From contig CAKSYT010000021.1 in the NCBI GenBank assembly GCA_934524985.1, forward strand, positions 1-24,328: a stretch of 24,328 nt of DNA. Reading direction: 5' to 3'. The notes beneath the pieces were generated by a model that saw only the letters and a program-made list of their open reading frames with translations, ran no database searches and was not told where the DNA came from. Numbering within the stretch: the stretch's first letter is position 1; each line of letters starts with the position of its first letter. The DNA is from an uncultured Faecalibacterium sp. Its GTDB lineage: Bacteria > Bacillota > Clostridia > Oscillospirales > Ruminococcaceae. A program made the position numbers and the translations under genes. Below are positions 1 to 6,344 of the stretch, piece after piece.

Positions 1-27
1 AACATTCTTTAAGGAGGAATGTGTCTT

Positions 28-1494
28 ATGATGAAGTATCTCCAGAAACTGGGCAAAGCTCTGATGCTTCCCGTCGCTGTGCTGCCGATCTGCGGCATCC
101 TGATGGGTCTTGGTTATGCCCTCGCTCCGGGCGTTATGGGCGTTCCCGGTGCACCGACTTCCGGCGCAGCATACACCGTCGGCTTCCTGCTGGTCAAGGC
201 AGGCGGCGCTCTGATCGATAACATGGCATGGCTGTTTGCCATTGGTGCCGCTGTGGGCCTTGCCGACAACGATGGTACCGCAGGTCTGGCCGGTCTGGTC
301 AGCTTCCTGATGATGCAGCAGCTGCTGAACCCCGGCGTGGTCAGCATGGTGCGCACTCTGGAAGAGGGCACCGCTACCTACATCGCCTTCCAGAAGGTCG
401 CCGGCAACTCCTTTATCGGCATTCTGGCCGCTGTTGTGGGCGCTGCCTGCTACAACAAGTTCAAGAATATCCAGCTGCCTGACTGGCTGGCATTCTTCTC
501 CGGCAAGCGCTTCGTTGCAATTGCTACCGGTCTGATCTCCATTCTGGTGTCCGTGGTTCTGCTGTTCGTCTGGCCCGTCATCTTTGGCGCTCTGGTCGCT
601 CTGGGCAAGGGCATCGCTGGCATGAGCGGCATCGGCGCCGGCATCTACGCCTTCCTGAACCGTCTGCTCATCCCCACCGGCCTGCACCACGCTCTGAACA
701 ACGTGTTCTGGTTCGATACCATCGGTCTGGGCGACCTGAGCCACTTCTGGGCCGGCGAGACCAGCGCTGATGTGGGCTGGAGCCTTGGTATGTACATGTC
801 CGGCTTCTTCCCCTGCATGATGTTCGGTATCTTGGGCGCTGCTCTGGCTATGATCAAGACCGCTAAGAACAAGAAGGCCGCCATCGGTCTGGTTCTGTCC
901 GCTGCAATCTGCGCATTCGTCTGCGGCGTTACCGAGCCCTTCGAGTTCGGCTTCATGTTCCTGTGCTTCCCGCTGTACGTTGTGTACTCTGCTCTGTACG
1001 GCATCTTCACCATCATCACCTACTACTCCGGTTTCCGTGCTGGCTTCTGCTTCTCCGCAGGCGCTACCGACCTGGTGTTCTCCGCTTCTCTGCCCGCAGC
1101 TGCTAAGACTTGGATGATCATTCCTCTGGGCATCGCTGCATTCGTGGTGTTCTACGCAGTGTTCTACTTTGCCATCACCAAGTTCGACCTGAAGACCCCC
1201 GGCCGTGAGGATGACGACGAGGAAGCTGAGAAGAAGGTCGTTCTGGCCAACAACAACTACACCGAAGTTGCTTCCGCTGTTCTGGCTGCAATCGGCGGCA
1301 AGGAGAACGTGAAGGACGTTGGCTACTGCGCAACCCGTCTGCGTTTTGAAGTGAAGGATAACACCAAGGTTGACGAGAAGGCTGTCAAGGCTGCCGGTGC
1401 TGCCGGTGTCATCCGTCCCAGCAAGAACGCTTGCCAGGTCATCATCGGCACCAAGGTGCAGTTCGTGTACGACGAGCTGAAGAAGATGCTGTGA
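28..1494 (+). CDS. nagE: PTS N-acetylglucosamine-type transporter, EIICB
   Basis: Membrane permease of the phosphoenolpyruvate phosphotransferase system; it imports and phosphorylates a hexose, most likely N-acetylglucosamine. Residues 1 to about 395 are a hydrophobic EIIC domain opening with the family-typical LMLPVAVLP segment. After an acidic linker (REDDDEEAEKK), the C-terminal EIIB domain carries the phospho-cysteine in GYCATRLRF (Cys434). At 488 aa it lacks a fused EIIA, which the family often has. A separate EIIA gene lies 2 kb away on the other strand and can supply it. An in-frame ATG at 19 sits only one base after the Shine-Dalgarno AAGGAGG (11-17), so the ATG at 28 (or the adjacent one at 31) is chosen. 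The downstream nagA supports GlcNAc specificity over glucose, but substrate cannot be read from sequence alone. Confidence 0.9.
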   Translation: MMKYLQKLGKALMLPVAVLPICGILMGLGYALAPGVMGVPGAPTSGAAYTVGFLLVKAGGALIDNMAWLFAIGAAVGLADNDGTAGLAGLVSFLMMQQLLNPGVVSMVRTLEEGTATYIAFQKVAGNSFIGILAAVVGAACYNKFKNIQLPDWLAFFSGKRFVAIATGLISILVSVVLLFVWPVIFGALVALGKGIAGMSGIGAGIYAFLNRLLIPTGLHHALNNVFWFDTIGLGDLSHFWAGETSADVGWSLGMYMSGFFPCMMFGILGAALAMIKTAKNKKAAIGLVLSAAICAFVCGVTEPFEFGFMFLCFPLYVVYSALYGIFTIITYYSGFRAGFCFSAGATDLVFSASLPAAAKTWMIIPLGIAAFVVFYAVFYFAITKFDLKTPGREDDDEEAEKKVVLANNNYTEVASAVLAAIGGKENVKDVGYCATRLRFEVKDNTKVDEKAVKAAGAAGVIRPSKNACQVIIGTKVQFVYDELKKML

Positions 1495-1552
1495 TCCTGC
1501 ACTTCTGAAAAGAATGAACTGCAAAAGTCTGGTTGATTTTGCAGTATGAACC

Positions 1553-1604
1553 GGGCCGCCGGGGGCGGGGTGCACAGCGCCCCCTCCCGGCGGCCCGCTT
1601 TTTT
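1553..1604 (+). terminator. Rho-independent terminator of nagE
   Basis: An 11-bp perfect GC stem (1553-1563 with 1586-1596), extended by a further G-rich/C-rich inner pairing, is followed by a T run at 1599-1604. It ends the nagE transcript, so nagA is expressed from its own promoter. Confidence 0.88.
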
Positions 1605-1620
1605 CGATATTGCGAATGAA

Positions 1621-1732
1621 GGCTTCCCCCGGTCGGGGGAAGCTGTCACCGCAGGTGACTGATGAGGGCGCTACTGCCGGAATTACCCCTCATCCGGCGC
1701 TGCGCGCCACCTTCCCCCAAGGGGTGAAGGCT
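1621..1732. repeat. Dispersed palindromic repeat (REP-like), two half-units
   Basis: The main content of the 354-bp gap between nagE and nagA. It holds a 9-bp hairpin (1622-1630/1635-1643), a 6-bp hairpin (1645-1650/1654-1659), an 8-bp inverted pair GATGAGGG/CCCTCATC (1661-1668/1687-1694) and a further GC-rich palindrome to about 1732. This two-unit arrangement of runs of C/G with CCCTCATC ends is typical of short dispersed repeats of gut Clostridia. A related sequence lies inside the repeat at 8706-8743. No coding potential seen. Confidence 0.65.
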
Positions 1733-1789
1733 TAGGCTCTGAGGCAAGTTTTATAAGCTGATTTCCACAATGTTCACACAAAAGGACTT

Positions 1790-1816
1790 TTGAAAAAACA
1801 CCCGGCGTGCTATACT
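1790..1816 (+). promoter_or_regulatory. Promoter of nagA
   Basis: An extended -10 (TGC before TATACT, 1811-1816) lies 38 bp before the start codon. A TTGAAA at 1790-1795 gives a short 15-bp spacer; TTTTGA at 1788-1793 gives 17 bp. No clear catabolite-responsive element or NagR site was recognised. Confidence 0.55.
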
Positions 1817-1848
1817 GGGTGAAAAGAAAAAAGAACGAGGTGTTTTGT

Positions 1849-2976
1849 ATGATCCTTCAGAATGCACTGGTCTATACCCCGCGCCACACCTTTGAGCGCG
1901 GCACCATCGTCATCCGCGATGGCCGCATCGTGCCCTTTGCCGCCCCGGAGGAGGGCGAGGAGGTGCTGGACGCCGAGGGTCTGTACGCCCTGCCGGGCCT
2001 TGTGGATATCCACTTCCACGGGGCAATGGGCAAGGATTTCTGCGACGGCACCGAGGAGGCGATCCAGACGCTGGCAGATTTTGAGGCCAGCAAGGGTGTG
2101 CTGGCCATCTGCCCTGCCACTATGACCTACCCGGAAGAGTTTCTGAACAAGGTGATGGACGCCGCTGCCGCCCATAAAAACGGCAAGGGCGCAGACCTTG
2201 TGGGCATCAACATGGAAGGCCCCTTCATCAGCCCCAAAAAGGTGGGTGCGCAGAACCCAGAGTATGTGCAGGGCGCAGACGCCGCCATGTTCCGCCGCCT
2301 GCAGAAGCGCGCGGGCGGCCTGATCAAGCTGGTGGACGTTGCCCCCGAGGAGCCGGGCAATCTGGACTTTATCAAGGAGTGCCATAACGAGGTGCGCATC
2401 TCCATCGCCCACACCTGCACCGACTACGACACCGCCGTCAAGGCCTTTGAAGCCGGTGCCACCCACATGACCCACCTGTACAACGCCATGCCCGGCATCA
2501 CTCACCGTGCGCCCGGCCCTATCATCGCCGCCATGGAGCACGATGCCGAGGTGGAGCTCATCACCGATAACGTGCACATCCACCCCGCCATGGTGCGGTT
2601 CACCTTCAACACCTTCGGGGACGACCGTGTCTGCCTGATCGCAGACAGCGCCATGTCCTGCGGCCTGCCGGACGGTCAGTACAGTCTGGGCGGGCAGGCT
2701 ATCACGGTCAAGGGGCCGCGCGCTACCCTGACCGAGCACCCGGACACCATCGCGGGCAGCAATACCTGCCTGTACGACTGCATGAAGCGCGCCGTGCTGG
2801 AGATGAACGTGCCGCTGGAAAGCGCCGTCCGCGCCGCCAGCGAGACCCCCGCCAAGAGCATCGGCGTGGATAACGACTACGGCAGCCTTGCCGCCGGACG
2901 CTACGGCAACGTCATCCTTGCGGACAAGGAGCTGAACCTCAAGGCCGTCATCCAGAAGGGCGTCCGCATCGTCTGA
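1849..2976 (+). CDS. nagA: N-acetylglucosamine-6-phosphate deacetylase
   Basis: Cytoplasmic amidohydrolase that converts GlcNAc-6-phosphate to glucosamine-6-phosphate and acetate, the first step after PTS uptake. The 375-aa length fits the family. Visible motifs: the metal-site DIHFHG (His55, His57), metal ligand Glu123 in NMEGPF, His188 in IAHTCTDYD, THMTHLYNAM (His206, His209), the catalytic Asp266 in LIADSAM, and the closing SLAAGRYGNVILAD typical of amidohydrolases. The start at 1849 follows GAGG at 1837-1840 with 8-bp spacing; an upstream in-frame start has no ribosome binding site and overlaps the promoter. The usual partner nagB (glucosamine-6-phosphate deaminase) is not in this window. 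Confidence 0.93.
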   Translation: MILQNALVYTPRHTFERGTIVIRDGRIVPFAAPEEGEEVLDAEGLYALPGLVDIHFHGAMGKDFCDGTEEAIQTLADFEASKGVLAICPATMTYPEEFLNKVMDAAAAHKNGKGADLVGINMEGPFISPKKVGAQNPEYVQGADAAMFRRLQKRAGGLIKLVDVAPEEPGNLDFIKECHNEVRISIAHTCTDYDTAVKAFEAGATHMTHLYNAMPGITHRAPGPIIAAMEHDAEVELITDNVHIHPAMVRFTFNTFGDDRVCLIADSAMSCGLPDGQYSLGGQAITVKGPRATLTEHPDTIAGSNTCLYDCMKRAVLEMNVPLESAVRAASETPAKSIGVDNDYGSLAAGRYGNVILADKELNLKAVIQKGVRIV

Positions 2977-2989
2977 GTTTTGTAAAAAA

Positions 2990-3024
2990 GTGATGCCGGG
3001 CAGCCGCAGGCTGCCCGGCATCAC
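2990..3024 (-). terminator. Hairpin at nagA 3' end, also second minus-strand terminator
   Basis: A perfect 15-bp stem (2990-3004/3010-3024) with a 5-nt loop. On the minus strand it is followed by six T (A run 2984-2989), so it can stop read-through from the EIIA gene. On the plus strand there is no T run, but the hairpin would cap the nagA mRNA. Confidence 0.7.
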
Positions 3025-3046
3025 GCTGTAAAAATATGTTTTCCGC

Positions 3047-3082
3047 AAAAAAGAGGCCGCTGCGCAATTGCAGCGGCCTCTT
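3047..3082 (-). terminator. Rho-independent terminator of the EIIA gene
   Basis: A 13-bp perfect stem (3051-3063/3070-3082) with a 6-nt loop. On the minus strand it runs into a T tract (A run 3047-3052) 14 bp after the EIIA stop codon. On the plus strand only three T follow, so it may work weakly in both directions. Confidence 0.85.
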
Positions 3083-3095
3083 TGTGTTGCAAAAA

Positions 3096-3608
3096 TCAGA
3101 CTTTGAACAGCGGGGTGCCGGGGGCGACATCGCCCTCTGCCAGCATCTTCACTTCGTCGTCCGCACCATCGGTCACAATGATAGCGGTGGCGGTGGGATG
3201 ACCGGCGGCGCGGATGGCGTCCAGATCCACCTTCAGCAGCGGAGTGCCTGCGGTGACCTTCTGGTTCTCCTTGACCAGAGCGGTAAAGCCCTGACCCTTC
3301 ATGTCCACGGTGTCCATGCCGACGTGGATCAGCAGCTCGATGCCGTCGTTGCTGGTAATGCCCACAGCGTGCAGGGTGGTGGCGATCTGGGTCACAGTGC
3401 CGTCAAAGGGGGCGTATACGGTGTCGCCGGTGGGCTCGATGCCGCAGCCGGGGCCCAGAATGCCCTGTGCAAAGGTTTCGTCCGGGATGTCGGCCTGTGC
3501 CAGCACCTTGCCCTGCAGCGGGGTCAGCACGGTCTTGCTCTGGTTGGTGAACTTAGCGGTGTTTTCATCCTTGGACTTGCCGCCAAAAAGCTTGTCAAAA
3601 AAACCCAT
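3096..3608 (-). CDS. PTS glucose/GlcNAc-family EIIA protein
   Basis: Soluble phosphocarrier that passes phosphate from HPr to an EIIB domain. The 170-aa protein has the Crr/EIIA-Glc fold signature: ITSNDGIELLIHVGMDTV with the phosphorylated His95, the second active-site His80 in TTLHAVG, and VYAPFDGTV near residue 65. The N-terminus MGFFDKLFGG resembles an amphipathic membrane-binding helix. The start at 3608 is preferred: AGGAAGGA lies 9 bp before it, while the ATG at 3617 would directly abut that site. It is transcribed toward nagA and probably serves the EIICB at 28-1494, which lacks its own EIIA; it may also serve other permeases. Confidence 0.92.
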   Translation of the reverse strand: MGFFDKLFGGKSKDENTAKFTNQSKTVLTPLQGKVLAQADIPDETFAQGILGPGCGIEPTGDTVYAPFDGTVTQIATTLHAVGITSNDGIELLIHVGMDTVDMKGQGFTALVKENQKVTAGTPLLKVDLDAIRAAGHPTATAIIVTDGADDEVKMLAEGDVAPGTPLFKV

Positions 3609-3683
3609 AAGTATCATTCCTTCCTGTCATCATGCAAGGGCGGCAAAGGTAACAAAATGTTTGCCGACCCTGAAGTGTTTACC

Positions 3684-3720
3684 TGTATAAAAAGATACCA
3701 TACCGCGCACCAAAATGCAA
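3684..3720 (-). promoter_or_regulatory. Probable promoter of the EIIA gene
   Basis: On the minus strand, TTGCAT (3715-3720) is 17 bp from TATCTT (3692-3697). An alternative is TTGGTG (3708-3713) with TATACA (3684-3689), 18-bp spacing. Either gives a 70-80 nt leader. The rest of the 243-bp gap up to 3851 holds only this and the neighbouring terminator. Confidence 0.45.
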
Positions 3721-3791
3721 GGATAGCGGACACTTTTTCTACATACGATCGGGGCAGGGGATACCGCTTTTTTGCCGGGGCGCGGGACAGC

Positions 3792-3823
3792 AAAAAAGAC
3801 ACCGGCCGAAGCAGGTGTCTTTT
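3792..3823 (-). terminator. Terminator of the small-gene operon
   Basis: A 10-bp stem (3794-3803/3814-3823) ends on the minus strand in six T (A run 3792-3797). It lies 29 bp after the stop of the GIY-YIG gene and closes the four-gene minus-strand operon. Confidence 0.8.
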
Positions 3824-3851
3824 CAGGTTCCCGGGTGCAGCTGCGGAAGCG

Positions 3852-4190
3852 TCACTTCCCGGCGGGTCTGCCTTCCCCGCCTTTGGAGCGGTTCAGGGTG
3901 GGGTGGTGCTTCTCGATGGACTGCTGCTCGTGCTCCCGGCGGGTGCGGGAGGTGGAGCGGCTGTCCGCCACCATGTACTCAAGGGTGCTGCCGCAGCCCT
4001 GACCGGTGGGCAGCTTGCCGCTGCGGATGTGCTCCCGCATACGCCGGGCGAGATCGTTGGTCTCCCCGATGTATGTAATGCAGCCGGAGCCGTCCCGCAT
4101 CCGGTACTCGCCGGGACTATTGGGCGGCCTGTGTCCGGCCCCGGTGGTGGGGTCGTATTTCCACGGGCGGCCTGCCTTGTAGATGGACAT
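3852..4190 (-). CDS. Small GIY-YIG nuclease-domain protein
   Basis: A 112-aa single-domain member of the GIY-YIG endonuclease superfamily. The core is visible and looks catalytically complete: GEY (27-29) as the GIY element, YIG (40-42), basic helix NDLARRMREH with Arg49/Arg50, a Glu in REHEQQ (Glu86 or Glu88), and Asn100 in HPTLN matching the family's terminal Glu and Asn. Members of this family cut DNA in repair, homing or restriction; the target here is unknown. The start is set by AAGGAGG six bases before ATG at 4190; a longer in-frame extension is shadow. It is the last gene of a minus-strand operon. Its N-terminal KYDPTTG resembles RYDPSTG in the zinc-ribbon protein just upstream. Confidence 0.82.
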   Translation of the reverse strand: MSIYKAGRPWKYDPTTGAGHRPPNSPGEYRMRDGSGCITYIGETNDLARRMREHIRSGKLPTGQGCGSTLEYMVADSRSTSRTRREHEQQSIEKHHPTLNRSKGGEGRPAGK

Positions 4191-4201
4191 AGGGTACCTC
4201 C

Positions 4202-4420
4202 TTATCGGTGGCCTCCGCGCTTGCGGAGGGGAAGCCCTGCGGTGGGGAAACTGGCAGGGAATGCGGGCTGCAGCGGCTGCTGCGGCAGATGCTGCGGCTC
4301 TGTGGAACACTGCGCTTTGCCGCAGTACCGGCACACCAGACCAAGGTCGCCGGTCGAGGGGTCATAGCGGTAGGTGCGGCGGCAGTGGACGCACTGCCGG
4401 GTCATGGGCAGCAGGCTCAT
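4202..4420 (-). CDS. Small zinc-ribbon protein
   Basis: A 72-aa protein with CVHC (residues 9-12) and CRYC, a CX2C-X16-CX2C arrangement that should bind one zinc ion. Between the pairs is RYDPSTGDLG. The C-terminal half is rich in Pro, Gln and Leu and ends basic (LRKRGGHR), suggesting a disordered nucleic-acid or protein-contacting tail. ATG at 4420 follows AAGGAGG with 8-bp spacing, which makes this a real gene despite its size. It ends 11 bp before the GIY-YIG gene, so the two are probably translated from one mRNA. No named family recognised; a role as adaptor for the nuclease is inference. Confidence 0.7.
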   Translation of the reverse strand: MSLLPMTRQCVHCRRTYRYDPSTGDLGLVCRYCGKAQCSTEPQHLPQQPLQPAFPASFPTAGLPLRKRGGHR

Positions 4421-4441
4421 GCTGAGACCCTCCTTTCCGGG

Positions 4442-4594
4442 TCAGCGGCGGTCGCTGCCGTGCTCCCGGGCGTCCCGGGAGATCTCGGCGGCGTCGGACA
4501 GGGCCTTGAGCCCTATGGCGGCGAGGAGCAGCCCGCCGACGGGCGGGGTGGTGGAGACCACAGCGGTCGTTACCGCAGTGAGAAGCGTGAACAT
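4442..4594 (-). CDS. Small hydrophobic protein, 50 aa
   Basis: Not recognised. The first 30 residues are hydrophobic with a central PPVGG turn (MFTLLTAVTTAVV then GGLLLAAIGLKAL), consistent with one bent or two short membrane helices. The last 17 residues are charged (DAAEISRDAREHGSDRR). The start at 4594 is fixed by an excellent AAAGGAGGTG 7 bp upstream; the open frame extends further but without a ribosome site. It lies 21 bp before the zinc-ribbon gene and 34 bp after the glycine-zipper gene. Its MFTLLTAVTT start resembles MFILSAVLTG of that neighbour. Confidence 0.6.
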   Translation of the reverse strand: MFTLLTAVTTAVVSTTPPVGGLLLAAIGLKALSDAAEISRDAREHGSDRR

Positions 4595-4628
4595 GCGGAC
4601 ACACCTCCTTTCAGGTGCAGAAAAGGCC

Positions 4629-4814
4629 TCAGGCGAGCTGGCGCGCTGCGGCTCCGGTACCCTGCACGGTGCAGGCTGCCGCAGTGGTCCCGGCACCGAT
4701 CAGGGTGCCGACAGCCGTGCCGGTGGTGACGGACGTGCCGGTGATGGTGGCGATGGCGCCGCCGATGGTGGCGCCCAGCGAAGCGCCGGTGAGAACGGCA
4801 GAAAGAATAAACAT
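4629..4814 (-). CDS. Small glycine-zipper membrane peptide, 61 aa
   Basis: First gene of the minus-strand operon. The peptide contains two GxxxGxxxG patterns (Gly10-14-18 and Gly32-36-40) embedded in Ala/Thr/Ile-rich hydrophobic sequence, with no charged residue before position 58. Glycine zippers pack helices tightly in membranes and occur in pore-forming peptides and channel-like oligomers. No double-glycine bacteriocin leader and no lipobox are present. AGGAGGG six bases before the ATG supports translation. A toxin, holin-like or membrane-anchor role is inference; it might also be an envelope component for the nuclease operon. Confidence 0.65.
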   Translation of the reverse strand: MFILSAVLTGASLGATIGGAIATITGTSVTTGTAVGTLIGAGTTAAACTVQGTGAAARQLA

Positions 4815-4926
4815 GATAGACCCTCCTGTTGCAGATCACATGAACGAAAACGAAATGCGCCGGAACCTGCCCGGGAAGCTGCGCTTCGGCGGCTCCCGTG
4901 GGGGTGGTTCCCTTGACTGTGGCTTT

Positions 4927-4932
4927 ATTATA
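4927..4932 (-). promoter_or_regulatory. -10 box of the small-gene operon
   Basis: A perfect TATAAT on the minus strand, 112 bp before the first start codon. No good -35 is at 17 bp (AGGAAT); TTGTCA is present but 25 bp away. This suggests activator dependence or a weak promoter. The leader includes a GC-rich hairpin around 4875-4900. Confidence 0.5.
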
Positions 4933-4979
4933 CAGCAGCCGGAATGGAATTCCTAGGTGACAAAAAACTTTATTTTTTG

Positions 4980-5008
4980 TTCCAATTCTGGCAGAAATAT
5001 GCTATAAT
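4980..5008 (+). promoter_or_regulatory. Promoter of the WYL regulator
   Basis: A perfect extended -10, TGC plus TATAAT (5003-5008), with a weak -35 TTCCAA (4980-4985) 17 bp upstream. The two divergent -10 boxes are about 70 bp apart, so one bound regulator could control both directions. Confidence 0.7.
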
Positions 5009-5068
5009 CGCTTTATAAAAGTGCCGTCATGGGACAAACGACTGTTTTTAAGCCTGCGGAGGTGCAAG

Positions 5069-6169
5069 ATGCTGTTTTCGGAGCTTGAGGAAGTTCTGGA
5101 GGATCTCTCCAGAAACAAACAGCGGCTGACCGTGAGCCGCCATGCCTATAATATCCTGCTTCAGGATGATGAGATCTTTGAACCGGACAAAAAACAAAAT
5201 CGCGCCGGCGGCGACCCCTCTTCTACGCTGGTCAACCAGCTTTTCCAGAACCTTTACGAAACGGCGGAGTCCTCCATCTGGATGCGGCTCGGTGCGGAAA
5301 AGGAAAAGCTTGCCGAGCGGTTCAAGGGGCAGGAGAACGCCGAAGCCTGCACCGGGGCGGTGCTTGCGCTGCTGCGGGAACAGCTTGAAGAAAAGGCGCG
5401 CTGCCGCCAGCGGGACAAGGGCTGTTCTTTTTTCGTCCGGCTCAGCAAGCCCGTGCTGGAAGCGCTTGCTTCCGACGAGCTGCGGAAGGATGCCGCGTTT
5501 TACGGCGACAAGGTCGGCAGCTACATGAAAGCGCTTCTGGAGGAATACTGTGCGCTGCCCTATGCAGAGCGGGAACGCATCTATTATAAGCAGCAGCTGC
5601 AAAGCATCGAGCTGGCTATCACCAAGCAGGAAAAACTCAAGCTCACCCTGAGCAGCAGAAAAAAGCCGACAGGGGGCGCGGCTGCGCCGAACAATATCAC
5701 CTACCTGAAGCCCCTGTGTGTCCAGAAGGACACCGAGCAGCTCTACAATTACCTTGTCGGCATGACCTCTGCCCAGCCCGGCGGGCCATGGGGCATGGGG
5801 TGTGTCCGGCTCAGCTCCATCAAAAAGCTCAGCAGCCTGAAATGCGGCGGGTTCATCAGCGCTGATGACCGGCGGAAGATCGCAGAGGCGATCCAGAAAA
5901 ACGGGGTGCAGTACCTGCCGGAGCAGGGGGCAGGGCAGACCATCCTTGTCCGGCTGACGCCATCCGGGGAAAGAAAATACCAGCAGATCCTTCATCTCCG
6001 GCCGCAGTACGCCCGGAAAGAGGGCGCAGTGTACACCTTTACCTGCACGCAGCGTCAGGTGGAAAACTACTTTTTCAAGTTCGGCCACGATGCAAAGATC
6101 CTTGCCCCGCAGGAGCTGGCAGATAAATTCAAGCGGATGTATGAATCGGCGGCAGAGCAGTACGAGTAA
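5069..6169 (+). CDS. WYL-domain regulator with two RHH-like segments
   Basis: A 366-aa putative transcription factor. Residues 17-66 (QRLTVSRHAYNILL, then TLVNQLFQNL) and 121-160 (FFVRLSKPVLEAL, then GSYMKALLEEY) each look like a strand plus two helices of a ribbon-helix-helix DNA-binding unit. Residues 208-258 match the WYL core (NNITYLKP, then YNYLVG and VRLSSIKKL), and the C-terminus (ENYFFKFGHDAKILAP) matches the usual end of WYL proteins. WYL domains sense ligands, often nucleotides or nucleic acid. RHH-WYL proteins include WYL1, the accessory activator of Cas13d in type VI-D CRISPR; no array or Cas13 is visible here. The start at 5069 follows GGAGG (5058-5062). The gene is divergent from the four-gene nuclease/peptide operon and may regulate it. 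Confidence 0.72.
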   Translation: MLFSELEEVLEDLSRNKQRLTVSRHAYNILLQDDEIFEPDKKQNRAGGDPSSTLVNQLFQNLYETAESSIWMRLGAEKEKLAERFKGQENAEACTGAVLALLREQLEEKARCRQRDKGCSFFVRLSKPVLEALASDELRKDAAFYGDKVGSYMKALLEEYCALPYAERERIYYKQQLQSIELAITKQEKLKLTLSSRKKPTGGAAAPNNITYLKPLCVQKDTEQLYNYLVGMTSAQPGGPWGMGCVRLSSIKKLSSLKCGGFISADDRRKIAEAIQKNGVQYLPEQGAGQTILVRLTPSGERKYQQILHLRPQYARKEGAVYTFTCTQRQVENYFFKFGHDAKILAPQELADKFKRMYESAAEQYE

Positions 6170-6210
6170 AAAACCGCAAAAGCCCTTTCCCGCGCGCTGC
6201 TAATTTTCAC

Positions 6211-6239
6211 TTTACAAACGCCGCAAGAACCGTTACAAT
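6211..6239 (+). promoter_or_regulatory. Promoter of the DUF3048 operon
   Basis: TTTACA (6211-6216) and TACAAT (6234-6239) with an exact 17-bp spacer give a roughly 100-nt leader before the first gene. Confidence 0.7.
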
Positions 6240-6344
6240 TACAATCAAAGCAATGCCGAAAGGCCGTTCGTTTTCATCCACCGTGCGCAACCGTTCCGAC
6301 AGCGCCGGGGCTGCGCAGAACTCTCTTGTCAGGAGGTTTTTTGC

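Noticed and set aside
1495..1848. Riboswitch or NagR operator upstream of nagA
   Set aside because: The gap is explained by a terminator, a dispersed repeat and a short promoter; no glmS-like fold or clear operator could be made out.
1810..3048. Long minus-strand open frame (412 codons) opposite nagA
   Set aside because: Antisense shadow in GC-rich DNA; low-complexity Val/Gly/His/Asp composition, no ribosome site, and nagA is unmistakable on the other strand. The same applies to long antisense frames at 5048-6088, 6207-7772, 12984-14168, 17283-18761, 18839-20041, 20164-21672 and 22769-24208.
3036..4367. 443-codon plus-strand open frame
   Set aside because: It runs antisense through the EIIA gene, two terminators and the GIY-YIG gene; composition is Gly/Ala/Arg-rich and no start signal is present.
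4442..4814. Two-peptide class II bacteriocin
   Set aside because: Neither peptide has a double-glycine leader, and no bacteriocin ABC transporter or processing protease is nearby. Kept only as small membrane proteins.
3852..6169. Type VI-D CRISPR remnant, prompted by the WYL1-like protein
   Set aside because: No direct-repeat array, Cas13, Cas1 or Cas2 is visible anywhere in the window.
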